Source: Clostridiales bacterium (lineage in GTDB: Bacteria > Bacillota > Clostridia > Oscillospirales > Butyricicoccaceae). Taken from it: a DNA stretch of 10,773 bases. Shown piece by piece: positions 1 to 5,754 of this stretch (position 1 is its first letter; each line of letters begins with the position of its first letter). A model generated the notes under the pieces. It was not told where the DNA came from and made no database searches. It saw only the letters and a program-made list of their open reading frames with translations. The DNA lies in the NCBI GenBank assembly GCA_004555915.1, contig SFJM01000048.1:1-10773 (forward strand). The letters run 5' to 3'. The position numbers were made by a program, and so were the translations under genes.

Positions 1-139
1 CCAGATCGTAGGCTACCTCCTGACCGAGGACCCCACCTATATTACAAATTATAACAATGCGCGGGCCATGATCTGCAAGCTGGACAGAGACGAGCTGCTG
101 CAGCAGCTGGTGCAGTACTATCTCTTCGGTAAAAGCTGA
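1..139 (+). CDS. ireB: IreB family regulatory phosphoprotein (UPF0297), 3' end
   Basis: Partial gene: the window opens inside it, and the frame from base 2 runs 45 codons to TGA at 137-139. The visible C-terminal half carries the family's hallmark QIVGYLLTEDPTYI, followed by N-A-R, then KLDRDELLQQLVQYYL. This matches the conserved core of UPF0297/IreB proteins, which are about 85-90 residues long. In Enterococcus faecalis IreB is a small cytoplasmic substrate of the Ser/Thr kinase IreK and acts on cell-envelope stress and cephalosporin tolerance; that role is known for the family and not shown here. The phosphorylated N-terminal region lies outside the window. In many Firmicutes ireB is followed by ruvX/yqgF; here a terminator follows at once, so ireB ends its transcript. 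Confidence 0.9.
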   Translation, partial: QIVGYLLTEDPTYITNYNNARAMICKLDRDELLQQLVQYYLFGKS

Positions 140-163
140 TTTTCCACATTTACCGGCATACCC

Positions 164-204
164 GGGGCTGTTTCACCGGAAAAAATCGGTGAACAGCCCC
201 TTTT
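164..204 (+). terminator. Rho-independent terminator of ireB
   Basis: A 14-bp stem (164-178 with 187-200, one bulged T on the left arm) closes an 8-base loop and is followed by TTTT at 201-204. It starts 24 bp after the ireB stop codon. Confidence 0.85.
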
Positions 205-360
205 CCACCTATTTTCCGGGATGAATTCCACCCCGGCTGTACCTTCCCAATTTCATACCGCCCCTCCGTCTTACGCCCTCCGCAGCATCCAAAATTCCCC
301 GGCACCGAATCAATTTGTAACAATAGTTGCAAAAAAGTTTCATTATTCCCCGGACAGGGG
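205..360. other. Intergenic spacer without a gene
   Basis: Between the ireB terminator and the next promoter I see no convincing gene on either strand. A 60-codon open frame on the - strand (150-332) crosses the terminator, has no ribosome site and resembles nothing I recognise. A short CCCC/GGGG inverted repeat at about 347-360 lies directly before the promoter. Confidence 0.5.
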
Positions 361-389
361 TTGACATTTTTGTTACGATGTGTTACAAT
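361..389 (+). promoter_or_regulatory. Consensus sigma-A promoter with extended -10
   Basis: TTGACA at 361-366, a 17-bp spacer and TACAAT at 384-389. The -10 is preceded by TGT, giving an extended -10. Transcription should begin near 396 and the start codon is at 420, so the leader is short. This is the best-matching promoter in the window and fits strong expression of the two genes behind it. Confidence 0.8.
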
Positions 390-419
390 TTGATTACATT
401 TTCATCAGGGAGGTTTCAA

Positions 420-710
420 ATGTCTGATCAAAATGCAGGCCTGACCTATAAGGGACGTCCCCTTATGCGGAAAGACAACATGATTTACTACGGCTCCATG
501 GCCGATAAGTATATTATTATGATGCAGATCCTGGAAACAAAGGTTGTAAAGGACATCGAGGTTGCAACAAAGGTTTCCGTTCAGCTGCAGCAGACTTCCC
601 CGAGTGTTCGCCCGAAGGACCGCATTGTAAAGAAGACTGAAAAGAACGGTCTGTATACTGCTCTGGACATCGCTGTTGTATGGTTGAATAGAGCACTGTC
701 TGCAAAGTAA
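420..710 (+). CDS. Conserved hypothetical protein, 96 aa
   Basis: No named function recognised. The start is ATG at 420, with GGGAGG about 7 bp before it; the same frame extends upstream to 327 but would run through the promoter, so it is rejected. The product is soluble, with no signal peptide or membrane segment. It opens with a polar stretch, then YKGRPLMRKDNMIYYGSMAD (residues 10-29), a hydrophobic run near 31-38, a basic segment (RPKDRIVKKTEK, 64-75) and a C-terminal helix-like LYTALDIAVVWLNRAL. I recall similar short uncharacterised proteins in Clostridia with the same YKG-P-L and YYG pattern, so it is probably a real family. The gene has its own strong promoter and lies 33 bp before the NlpC/P60 gene with no terminator between. 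The two are likely co-transcribed, which hints at an envelope-related job, but that is inference. Confidence 0.8.
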   Translation: MSDQNAGLTYKGRPLMRKDNMIYYGSMADKYIIMMQILETKVVKDIEVATKVSVQLQQTSPSVRPKDRIVKKTEKNGLYTALDIAVVWLNRALSAK

Positions 711-743
711 AGTATCATTTCGTATTTCAGGAGGTTTCCAACA

Positions 744-1874
744 ATGATAAGTTCAAAGAAGATGAGATTTGCCGTAACGACAGCAGCAGCTACCGCAGTC
801 GTTTGCACAGGTGCACTGGCTGCTAACGTAACATCTACTACCAATGTAAATGTACGTTCCGGCCCGGGAAATTCTTATTCTGTCCTGACTGTTATGAAGT
901 CTGGTACTACCACTTCCAACCTGGGAACCTCCGGCAACTGGACGAAGGTAACGGTAAATGGCAAGACTGGTTATGTATACAACAAGTATCTGACCAGCGG
1001 CAGCAATGCCCCATCCACACCGACTACCAGCACCTCCAAGACCGTATATGTTACTGCATCCGCTTTGAATGTACGTTCCGGTGCAGGCACTTCTTATAGT
1101 GTGATCGGCTCCCTTTCCAAGGGCAAGGCTGCATCGGTTGTTGGCACCTCCGGCAACTGGTACAAGATTAAGTATGGCAGCGGTTATGGCTATATCAGCG
1201 CATCTTATACCAGCGCAAAGGCTCCGTCCTCCAGCACTTCCAACACCCCTCCGACCACTTCCACTTCCAGCGGAAAGACATATTACAGCACCACCGCCGG
1301 CCTGAACGTTCGTTCCGGCCCGGGTACATCCTATGCTTCCAAGGGTACTTTGTCCTATGGTCAGGCAGTTTCTGTTGTTGATTCTTCCAGCTACTGGTAC
1401 AAGATTAAGTTCGGCAGCGGCTATGGTTATGTAGGCTCCAAGTATCTGTCCACTTCCAAGCCGTCCAGCACAACTTCAACTCCGTCTACACCGGATACAC
1501 CGAGTTCCAACTCCAGCATTGTTTCCTATGCGAAGTCCTTCCTGGGTTGTTCGTATGTTTATGGCGCTGCTGGTCCGAATTCCTTTGACTGCTCCGGCTT
1601 TACCAAGTATGTCTATGCACACTTTGGCAAGTCGATTCCGCGCAGCTCTGCATCGCAGTACGCTAGCTGCACCAAGATTTCCAAGTCCAGCCTGCGCGCA
1701 GGCGACCTGGTATTCTTCTCGAATTCCTCTTCCGGCGGTTCTGTTGGTCATGTTGCCATCTATATGGGCAACGGTCAGATCATCCATGCTGCTAACTCCA
1801 GCCGTGGTGTCTGCACAGACAGCCTGAACAGCTCGTACTACACCTCCCATTACATCGGTGCTGGTCGCTACTAA
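744..1874 (+). CDS. Secreted peptidoglycan endopeptidase: 3 SH3b + NlpC/P60
   Basis: A 376-residue exported cell-wall hydrolase. ATG 744 follows AGGAGG at 729-734. Residues 1-26 form a signal peptide (basic KK, hydrophobic core, ALA before the likely cut). Three bacterial SH3 domains follow at about 30-84, 100-156 and 179-236, each with the LNVRSGPG-type opening and a GYG/GYV-Y ending. Ser/Thr/Pro-rich linkers of roughly 15-22 residues join them. The C-terminal NlpC/P60 domain (about 256-376) has the catalytic Cys283 in FDCSGF, His336 in GSVGHVAIYMG and a third polar residue, His348, in IIHAAN. The family cuts the D-Glu to diamino-acid bond of the stem peptide, and SH3b domains bind the wall. 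Domains 2 and 3 are also very similar in DNA (see the repeat entry). It is the second gene of the unit starting at 361 and ends in a strong terminator. Its role in daughter-cell separation or wall turnover is inferred. Confidence 0.95.
   Translation: MISSKKMRFAVTTAAATAVVCTGALAANVTSTTNVNVRSGPGNSYSVLTVMKSGTTTSNLGTSGNWTKVTVNGKTGYVYNKYLTSGSNAPSTPTTSTSKTVYVTASALNVRSGAGTSYSVIGSLSKGKAASVVGTSGNWYKIKYGSGYGYISASYTSAKAPSSSTSNTPPTTSTSSGKTYYSTTAGLNVRSGPGTSYASKGTLSYGQAVSVVDSSSYWYKIKFGSGYGYVGSKYLSTSKPSSTTSTPSTPDTPSSNSSIVSYAKSFLGCSYVYGAAGPNSFDCSGFTKYVYAHFGKSIPRSSASQYASCTKISKSSLRAGDLVFFSNSSSGGSVGHVAIYMGNGQIIHAANSSRGVCTDSLNSSYYTSHYIGAGRY
1157..1433 (+). repeat. Internal direct repeat encoding SH3b domains 2 and 3
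   Basis: The segment starting at 1157 (CTGGTACAAGATTAAGT, then GGCAGCGG and TATGG) recurs almost exactly from 1394. It encodes the WYKIK-GSGYGY end of SH3 domains 2 and 3. Domain 1 is more diverged, which suggests a relatively recent duplication or gene conversion between domains 2 and 3. Confidence 0.7.
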
Positions 1875-1887
1875 TATATTACATATG

Positions 1888-1922
1888 AAGAAAACCCGGC
1901 TGTTAACCAGCCGGGTTTTCTT
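1888..1922. terminator. Bidirectional terminator between convergent genes
   Basis: A perfect 15-bp stem (1888-1902 with 1908-1922) closes a 5-base loop TTAAC, with an A-run on one flank and a T-run on the other. It can therefore end both the + strand NlpC/P60 transcript and the - strand transcript of the 203-aa protein. The last stem base, 1922, is also the last base of the - strand gene's TAA stop codon. Confidence 0.9.
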
Positions 1923-2533
1923 TATGTTCCGGTAATCATCAGCTTACCATCCTTTACCGTCACGGCATCAACTGTGGTGATCTGCTTTTGCACTTCCCGC
2001 TGGAAACTGTTTTCCATCTGGTCGTAAAAATCCTCCGGCAGCATGGAATCAGGGATTTCCATTGATCCAACGGAAATTCCTCCCGGGACAATCCCGATGG
2101 TTTTATCCTCTGCTGCCTGCATGCGAAGCTTTAATTCCGCCGGCAGGGATTCCGGAAACAGTTCCAGTACCGCCTGATACGCCTCAGACATACTGCTGTC
2201 CTGTGCTTCCAGCAGCTTTGCGATAGCAGACTTCTGCATATTGCCTGTCACGCAAATTTCGCCCGTATCGGTAATCTCCACGCTCAGATCAGATACGGGA
2301 AGCTGGTCGCCCAGTGTTTCCTGTATAACCGATGTGATCAGGTCTTCCCCAACCGGCATCTCTCTGGATTCTTTTGCCGGTTCAGGTGCGGCTTCCTCTG
2401 CGTGCTCCTGCAGCTGTAAGCCCGGTTCATGCTCTGGCAGTGATGCAGTCCAGAGCAACCTGCCTGCAGCCGCAGCTGCTACCAGAACTACCACTGCTGC
2501 AATCATCCATTTCCTTTTTGGCATTCCACCCAT
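1922..2533 (-). CDS. Membrane-anchored protein of unknown function, 203 aa
   Basis: No family recognised with confidence. ATG at 2531-2533 has GGAG about 10 bases before it. A second ATG three codons later has its G-rich stretch directly abutting, so the first start is preferred. After a short basic end (PKRK), residues 9-29 form one transmembrane helix rich in Ala and Val. An acidic, Glu/Pro-rich linker follows (about 32-60), and then an extracytoplasmic domain (about 62-203). Two similar short strands, SVEITDTGEICVTG near the start and AVTVKDGKLMITG at the end, suggest a beta-rich fold. The layout recalls small anchored proteins such as DUF2140/YpmS, but I see no diagnostic residues. It is a single-gene unit: a terminator precedes it and the bidirectional one follows. 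Confidence 0.8.
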   Translation of the reverse strand: MGGMPKRKWMIAAVVVLVAAAAAGRLLWTASLPEHEPGLQLQEHAEEAAPEPAKESREMPVGEDLITSVIQETLGDQLPVSDLSVEITDTGEICVTGNMQKSAIAKLLEAQDSSMSEAYQAVLELFPESLPAELKLRMQAAEDKTIGIVPGGISVGSMEIPDSMLPEDFYDQMENSFQREVQKQITTVDAVTVKDGKLMITGT

Positions 2534-2582
2534 ACTGTAACCACTCCATTCCCTGTGCTAAGCGTATGTGCTTGTATGCAAA

Positions 2583-2588
2583 ATTATA
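2583..2588 (-). promoter_or_regulatory. Probable -10 box for the 203-aa protein gene
   Basis: TATAAT read on the - strand, about 50 bp before the start codon. No good -35 is visible: the expected place overlaps the T-run side of the preceding terminator. The promoter assignment therefore rests on the -10 alone. Confidence 0.45.
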
Positions 2589-2603
2589 CCTGTTCCCCTG
2601 TAG

Positions 2604-2641
2604 AAAAAACCACTGAAAGCGATCACGCCTCCAGTGGTTTT
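2604..2641 (-). terminator. Terminator of the NfeD/SPFH operon
   Basis: A 10-bp stem (2606-2615 with 2632-2641) closes a 16-base loop that has its own small GCG/CGC pairing. On the - strand it is followed by a run of T. It lies about 30 bp after the SPFH stop codon. Confidence 0.8.
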
Positions 2642-2671
2642 ATGTGTTTTACTGATTCCGTACAGCCGTCA

Positions 2672-3565
2672 TTACGTTTCCGGTGTATCAGACTGCCATA
2701 CTTCCTTCATGGACGTTACCAGACCTGCCATACCCTGAATTTCAGACGGAATAATAATCTTGGTTGCCTTGCCGTCTGCTGCCTTCGTAAATGCTTCCAG
2801 CGCTTTCAGACGAAGAACCTTATCATTCGGTGCCGCCTCATTCAGCAGAACCAGAGAGTCTGCCAGTGCCTTCTGCACGGTCATCAGTGCTTCTGCCTGA
2901 CCCTGTGCTTCCTTGATCTGTGCTTCACGCTTTGCGTCTGCACGCAGTACCATGGATTCCTTTTCGCCCTGTGCAACCAGAATTGCAGACTGCTTCTGGC
3001 CTTCTGCCACCAGGATTGCCTCACGGCGTTCGCGTTCTGCCTTCATCTGCTTCTCCATGGATTCCTGGATTGCTTTTGGCGGAATGATGTTCTTCAGTTC
3101 CACACGGTTCACCTTGATGCCCCATGCGTCAGTTGCTTCATCCAGAATGGTACGCATCTTGGTATTGATGACATCACGGGAAGTCAGGGTTTCATCCAGC
3201 TCCAGATCACCGATGATATTTCTCAGAGTGGTTGCTGTCAGGTTTTCGATGGCAGCCATCGGATTTTCCACGCCATAGGTGAACAGCTTCGGGTCTGTAA
3301 TCTGGAAATAGACAACGGTATCAATCTGCATGGTAACATTATCCTTGGTAATAACAGGCTGTGGCTCGAAGTCAACAACCTGCTCCTTCAGGGTCACCTT
3401 GCGTGCAATCCGTTCAATCAGCGGAATCTTAAAATGCAGGCCGGTCTGCCAGGTTCCCTGATAGGAGCCAAGACGTTCAATGGTATACGCTCTTGCCTGT
3501 GGTACAATCTTGATATTGGAAATCAGGATAATCACAATAATCAGCACTAAAATCAAAAAAATCAT
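2672..3565 (-). CDS. SPFH/Band 7 membrane protein (paraslipin/QmcA type)
   Basis: A 297-residue stomatin-like scaffold protein expected in the cytoplasmic membrane. Residues 2-16 form a single hydrophobic anchor. The SPFH domain covers about 18-180, beginning with VPQARAYTIERLGSYQGTW and including GLHFKIPLIERI and VYFQITDP, all typical of the paraslipin/QmcA branch. A long charged coiled-coil stretch (about 165-235, rich in E, K, A and Q) drives oligomer formation in this family. The C-terminal segment ends in MAGLVTSMKEVW. ATG 3563-3565 follows a GAGGAGGT site that overlaps the stop of the upstream NfeD gene, with 11 bp between the genes. This is the usual NfeD-SPFH pairing, thought to organise membrane microdomains or assist membrane protein quality control; the exact client here is unknown. 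The length is normal for the family. Confidence 0.93.
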   Translation of the reverse strand: MIFLILVLIIVIILISNIKIVPQARAYTIERLGSYQGTWQTGLHFKIPLIERIARKVTLKEQVVDFEPQPVITKDNVTMQIDTVVYFQITDPKLFTYGVENPMAAIENLTATTLRNIIGDLELDETLTSRDVINTKMRTILDEATDAWGIKVNRVELKNIIPPKAIQESMEKQMKAERERREAILVAEGQKQSAILVAQGEKESMVLRADAKREAQIKEAQGQAEALMTVQKALADSLVLLNEAAPNDKVLRLKALEAFTKAADGKATKIIIPSEIQGMAGLVTSMKEVWQSDTPET

Positions 3566-3576
3566 GTTTTACCTCC

Positions 3577-4032
3577 TCAATGGTTCACTTCACAACGTTC
3601 AACGATTGCCTTCACGCCGGAAATATGCCGGACGACGACCGTTTCACCTTCTGAAATGATTTCATCATTCTGTACAGCCCTGGCTGTCCACACCTGCCCC
3701 ATCAGCCGAATCTGACCACTGCCATGCTTATCATCTATGGTTTCAATGACAATGGCTTTCTGGCCGAGGATACGGTCTGCATTGGTACGATCCTGACGCG
3801 GACGCAGAATATTGCGTGTCACCGGGCGGAGCAGAATCAGTAACACAATCGAAAGCGCAAGGCAAACGCCGATCTGAACCAATTCACCAAATCCCAATGC
3901 AGCTGCAATCATTGCGCCGACAGAGCCGACCGCAAACCAGATTGTCAGAAGCTGTGTTGTGCATGCTTCAATCACCAGACAGGCAATCAGCACAATCAGC
4001 CAGAAATATACAGAGGGAATCAGAGTAATCAT
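3577..4032 (-). CDS. NfeD family membrane protein
   Basis: A 151-residue short-type NfeD protein. I start it at ATG 4030-4032 because AAGGGAGGGGA stands about 5-6 bases before it; an in-frame ATG 14 codons upstream lies across the promoter. Hydrophobic segments at about 7-22, 25-44 and 52-68 give two or three membrane helices. A soluble OB-fold domain follows (about 85-148), with the family's ILGQKA opening, GQVWTARA at 112-119 and EGETVVV near 128. The long-type serine protease domain is absent, as in YbbJ of E. coli. The gene is first in a two-gene operon with the SPFH gene, and its TGA stop sits against that gene's Shine-Dalgarno sequence, so translation is probably coupled. NfeD proteins are thought to partner with SPFH proteins in the membrane. 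Confidence 0.92.
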   Translation of the reverse strand: MITLIPSVYFWLIVLIACLVIEACTTQLLTIWFAVGSVGAMIAAALGFGELVQIGVCLALSIVLLILLRPVTRNILRPRQDRTNADRILGQKAIVIETIDDKHGSGQIRLMGQVWTARAVQNDEIISEGETVVVRHISGVKAIVERCEVNH

Positions 4033-4054
4033 AGCGTCCCCTCCCTTCCCGTTA

Positions 4055-4083
4055 ACTATATCATATCCATACAAAAATGTATA
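4055..4083 (-). promoter_or_regulatory. Promoter of the NfeD/SPFH operon
   Basis: On the - strand, TATACA (4078-4083), a 17-bp spacer ending in TGA, and TATAGT (4055-4060). The -35 matches consensus at four of six positions and the -10 is extended. I see no hairpin terminator between the EcsC gene stop at 4125 and this promoter, so read-through from the EcsC gene is also possible. Confidence 0.6.
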
Positions 4084-4124
4084 CTGACAGGATGTAAATT
4101 TTTATGAATGTAACGAAACTGTAA

Positions 4125-4949
4125 TCATCTGGACATATTTTCCTGTTCCCACTTCCGGTCAAGCAGATATCGCCTTCGGTACTTCAGCATGGCATAATCG
4201 GAGATACGTTTGAGGACCGTGATATTGGTTGCACCGCCGATCGCTCCAACAATCGGCTGGCTCTGCAGAAATTTTGCATACAGCATATCATCTGACAAAG
4301 CCTTTGCGGTTTTACGGATCTGTACATCCAGTTTCCCCGTCAGCTGTGACAGCTCCTCCGGCTCCCGCTGCTTGGAACCGCACATGCTCCGGCACATGGT
4401 ATTCATGTTTTCATCCCGTTCCTGCATTTCCTCACCGCTGTACAGCGCGGTTTCAATCAGCTTGAGCTGGAAAAACCGTTCCTCCATCCGTTCGTAATCA
4501 TAGCCGAAGGAAAGGGAGATTTCATACAGATTCCGCAGGATCACACTGACAAACAACGGAATATCCGGCAGACCCACACCGAGCAGACCCAAACCAATGC
4601 CTTCTGCGGAGGAAAGCAACAGGTTTTTCGTTGCATAGCCACCTGCTTTTTTGCGAAAGGCACGGACGTTCCGTTTATCCTCCCGGATGCTTGCCGCATA
4701 TTCCCTGACCTTATATTCAGCCTGCCGTTTTTTCTTATCGTAGGTTTTTTCAATGACAGCAATACCTTTTTCAAAAATCAGCTGGAAGGCTTTGATAAAG
4801 GCGGTATCCAGCTTATCCTGCATGCCTTTCGGCACAATCTTCTGCAGCTTTCCCAGTACACTTTCATGTGCCACACAGTGTTTATACCGATATTTTTCCT
4901 CTTTCCGAATCAAATCCTTCCATTCTTTATCCCATAAATTCTTTTTCAT
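4125..4949 (-). CDS. EcsC family protein
   Basis: A 274-residue protein of the EcsC family. A GTG three codons upstream is possible, but GGAG lies 8 bases before ATG 4947-4949, so that ATG is preferred. The first 110 residues are highly charged and helix-like (many K, R and E). The conserved part begins around 114 with a glycine-rich hydrophobic segment, EGIGLGLLGVGLPDIPLFV, continuing ILRNLYEISLSFGYDYE. Near the end, IVGAIGGATNITVLKRISDYAMLKYRRRYL (233-262) is the second family signature. EcsC is named for the third gene of the Bacillus subtilis ecs locus; its biochemical role is not established. Here no ABC transporter genes are adjacent, so this is a stand-alone member. The two glycine-rich hydrophobic patches suggest membrane association. 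It has its own promoter at 4995-5003. Confidence 0.88.
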   Translation of the reverse strand: MKKNLWDKEWKDLIRKEEKYRYKHCVAHESVLGKLQKIVPKGMQDKLDTAFIKAFQLIFEKGIAVIEKTYDKKKRQAEYKVREYAASIREDKRNVRAFRKKAGGYATKNLLLSSAEGIGLGLLGVGLPDIPLFVSVILRNLYEISLSFGYDYERMEERFFQLKLIETALYSGEEMQERDENMNTMCRSMCGSKQREPEELSQLTGKLDVQIRKTAKALSDDMLYAKFLQSQPIVGAIGGATNITVLKRISDYAMLKYRRRYLLDRKWEQENMSR

Positions 4950-4994
4950 GGCTGTCACTCCATTCGCACAAATTGAAAACAGGATTGTCTTTTT

Positions 4995-5003
4995 ATTATA
5001 GCA
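4995..5003 (-). promoter_or_regulatory. Extended -10 promoter of the EcsC gene
   Basis: TGCTATAAT on the - strand, 46 bp before the start codon. A matching -35 is weak, as is common when the TGn extension is present. Confidence 0.6.
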
Positions 5004-5042
5004 TATATTTAAAATCCTTCAGAGGTATATGCTGAAATTTTC

Positions 5043-5101
5043 GCAGCATTTTGCTGCTGCAAAGGATTTTTTACGAAAAGTCACGACTTTCGTCGTGACT
5101 T
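5043..5101 (-). other. Two-hairpin structure with GAAA tetraloop
   Basis: The stretch between the TetR terminator and the EcsC promoter has two inverted repeats. One is a perfect 10-bp stem (5078-5087 with 5092-5101) whose loop reads GAAA on the - strand, a stable GNRA tetraloop. The other is a 6-bp stem (5043-5048 with 5052-5057) with a 3-base loop. On the - strand the order is tetraloop hairpin, A-rich spacer, then small hairpin and a short A/T tail. It may be an extra terminator, a small RNA or a degenerate repeat. Confidence 0.5.
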
Positions 5102-5118
5102 CGTTCATGATAGCACAC

Positions 5119-5148
5119 AAAAAGCCTGATGGAAACCATCAGGCTTTT
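5119..5148 (-). terminator. Terminator of the Na/Pi transporter-TetR operon
   Basis: A 13-bp perfect stem (5120-5132 with 5136-5148) and 3-base loop, with a short T-run on the - strand. It begins 4 bp after the TetR stop codon. Confidence 0.85.
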
Positions 5149-5151
5149 GCT

Positions 5152-5751
5152 CTATTCTTCTGTCTTAAGCTGTGTCAGGATGATATCCCGGCAGGAATCA
5201 AAATAGGCATCCAGCTGGAAGGCATCCTGATCCACAAGATATTGCAGCGTTGCCCCTTCCATCATGGAAACCATCAGGGCTGCCAGATAATCCCTGCGTG
5301 CATGGGACACATGCGGAGCATATCGGGCAATCACACGGGCGATTTCCTCTCGCCAACCGCGGAATGACGCACTGAACAGCTTTTTCACCTCAGAATCCAG
5401 ACGGGTCATCGCCCAAAAATCCAATTCCGCATAGTCATACTGTGTCTCATACAGAATGAACTGCTTTTTCTGGGCAAAGAAGATATCCAGCTGTTTTTCC
5501 AGCGTATGGGCCGCATCCCTTCGCAATTCTGCACGGATGATGTGACAGCGGTTATAGGTGCGCTGCAATACAGCAAACAGCAGATCGCGTTTGGATTTGA
5601 AATAGTAATGGATATTGGACTGAAACAGCCCTGCCCGTTCCGCAACAAGATTAATTCGTGTTCCGCTGATGGAATGCGTGCGAATCACATCCAGTGCAGC
5701 TTCCAGAATGCGGTCTTCTGTGGATGCTGCCTTTTCACTCTGGAGCTTCAT
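5152..5751 (-). CDS. TetR/AcrR family transcriptional regulator
   Basis: A 199-residue DNA-binding repressor of the TetR type. The N-terminal domain (about 11-58) has the family pattern: TEDRILEAALDVI as helix 1, then TRINLVAERAGLFQSNIHYYF (31-51) as the helix-turn-helix with recognition helix near 43-50, and KSKRDLL. The C-terminal ligand and dimer domain (about 65-199) has several aromatic and charged helices and is not assignable to a ligand. AGGTGA stands a few bases before ATG 5749-5751. Only 3 bp separate it from the stop codon of the Na/Pi transporter gene, so the two form an operon with the regulator second. The simplest inference is control of its own operon, perhaps through the inverted repeat near 7515-7552, but no operator is proven. 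Its length is typical. Confidence 0.92.
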   Translation of the reverse strand: MKLQSEKAASTEDRILEAALDVIRTHSISGTRINLVAERAGLFQSNIHYYFKSKRDLLFAVLQRTYNRCHIIRAELRRDAAHTLEKQLDIFFAQKKQFILYETQYDYAELDFWAMTRLDSEVKKLFSASFRGWREEIARVIARYAPHVSHARRDYLAALMVSMMEGATLQYLVDQDAFQLDAYFDSCRDIILTQLKTEE

Positions 5752-5754
5752 ACA

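Noticed and set aside
150..332. A 60-codon - strand open frame after ireB
   Set aside because: It covers the ireB terminator hairpin and has no ribosome site or recognisable sequence.
327..419. Upstream extension of the 96-aa protein
   Set aside because: It would be translated from sequence upstream of and through the consensus promoter; ATG 420 has the proper ribosome site.
2555..3550. A 331-codon open frame on the + strand
   Set aside because: It lies antisense to the clear SPFH gene, is rich in Cys, His and Phe without domain structure, and has no ribosome site.
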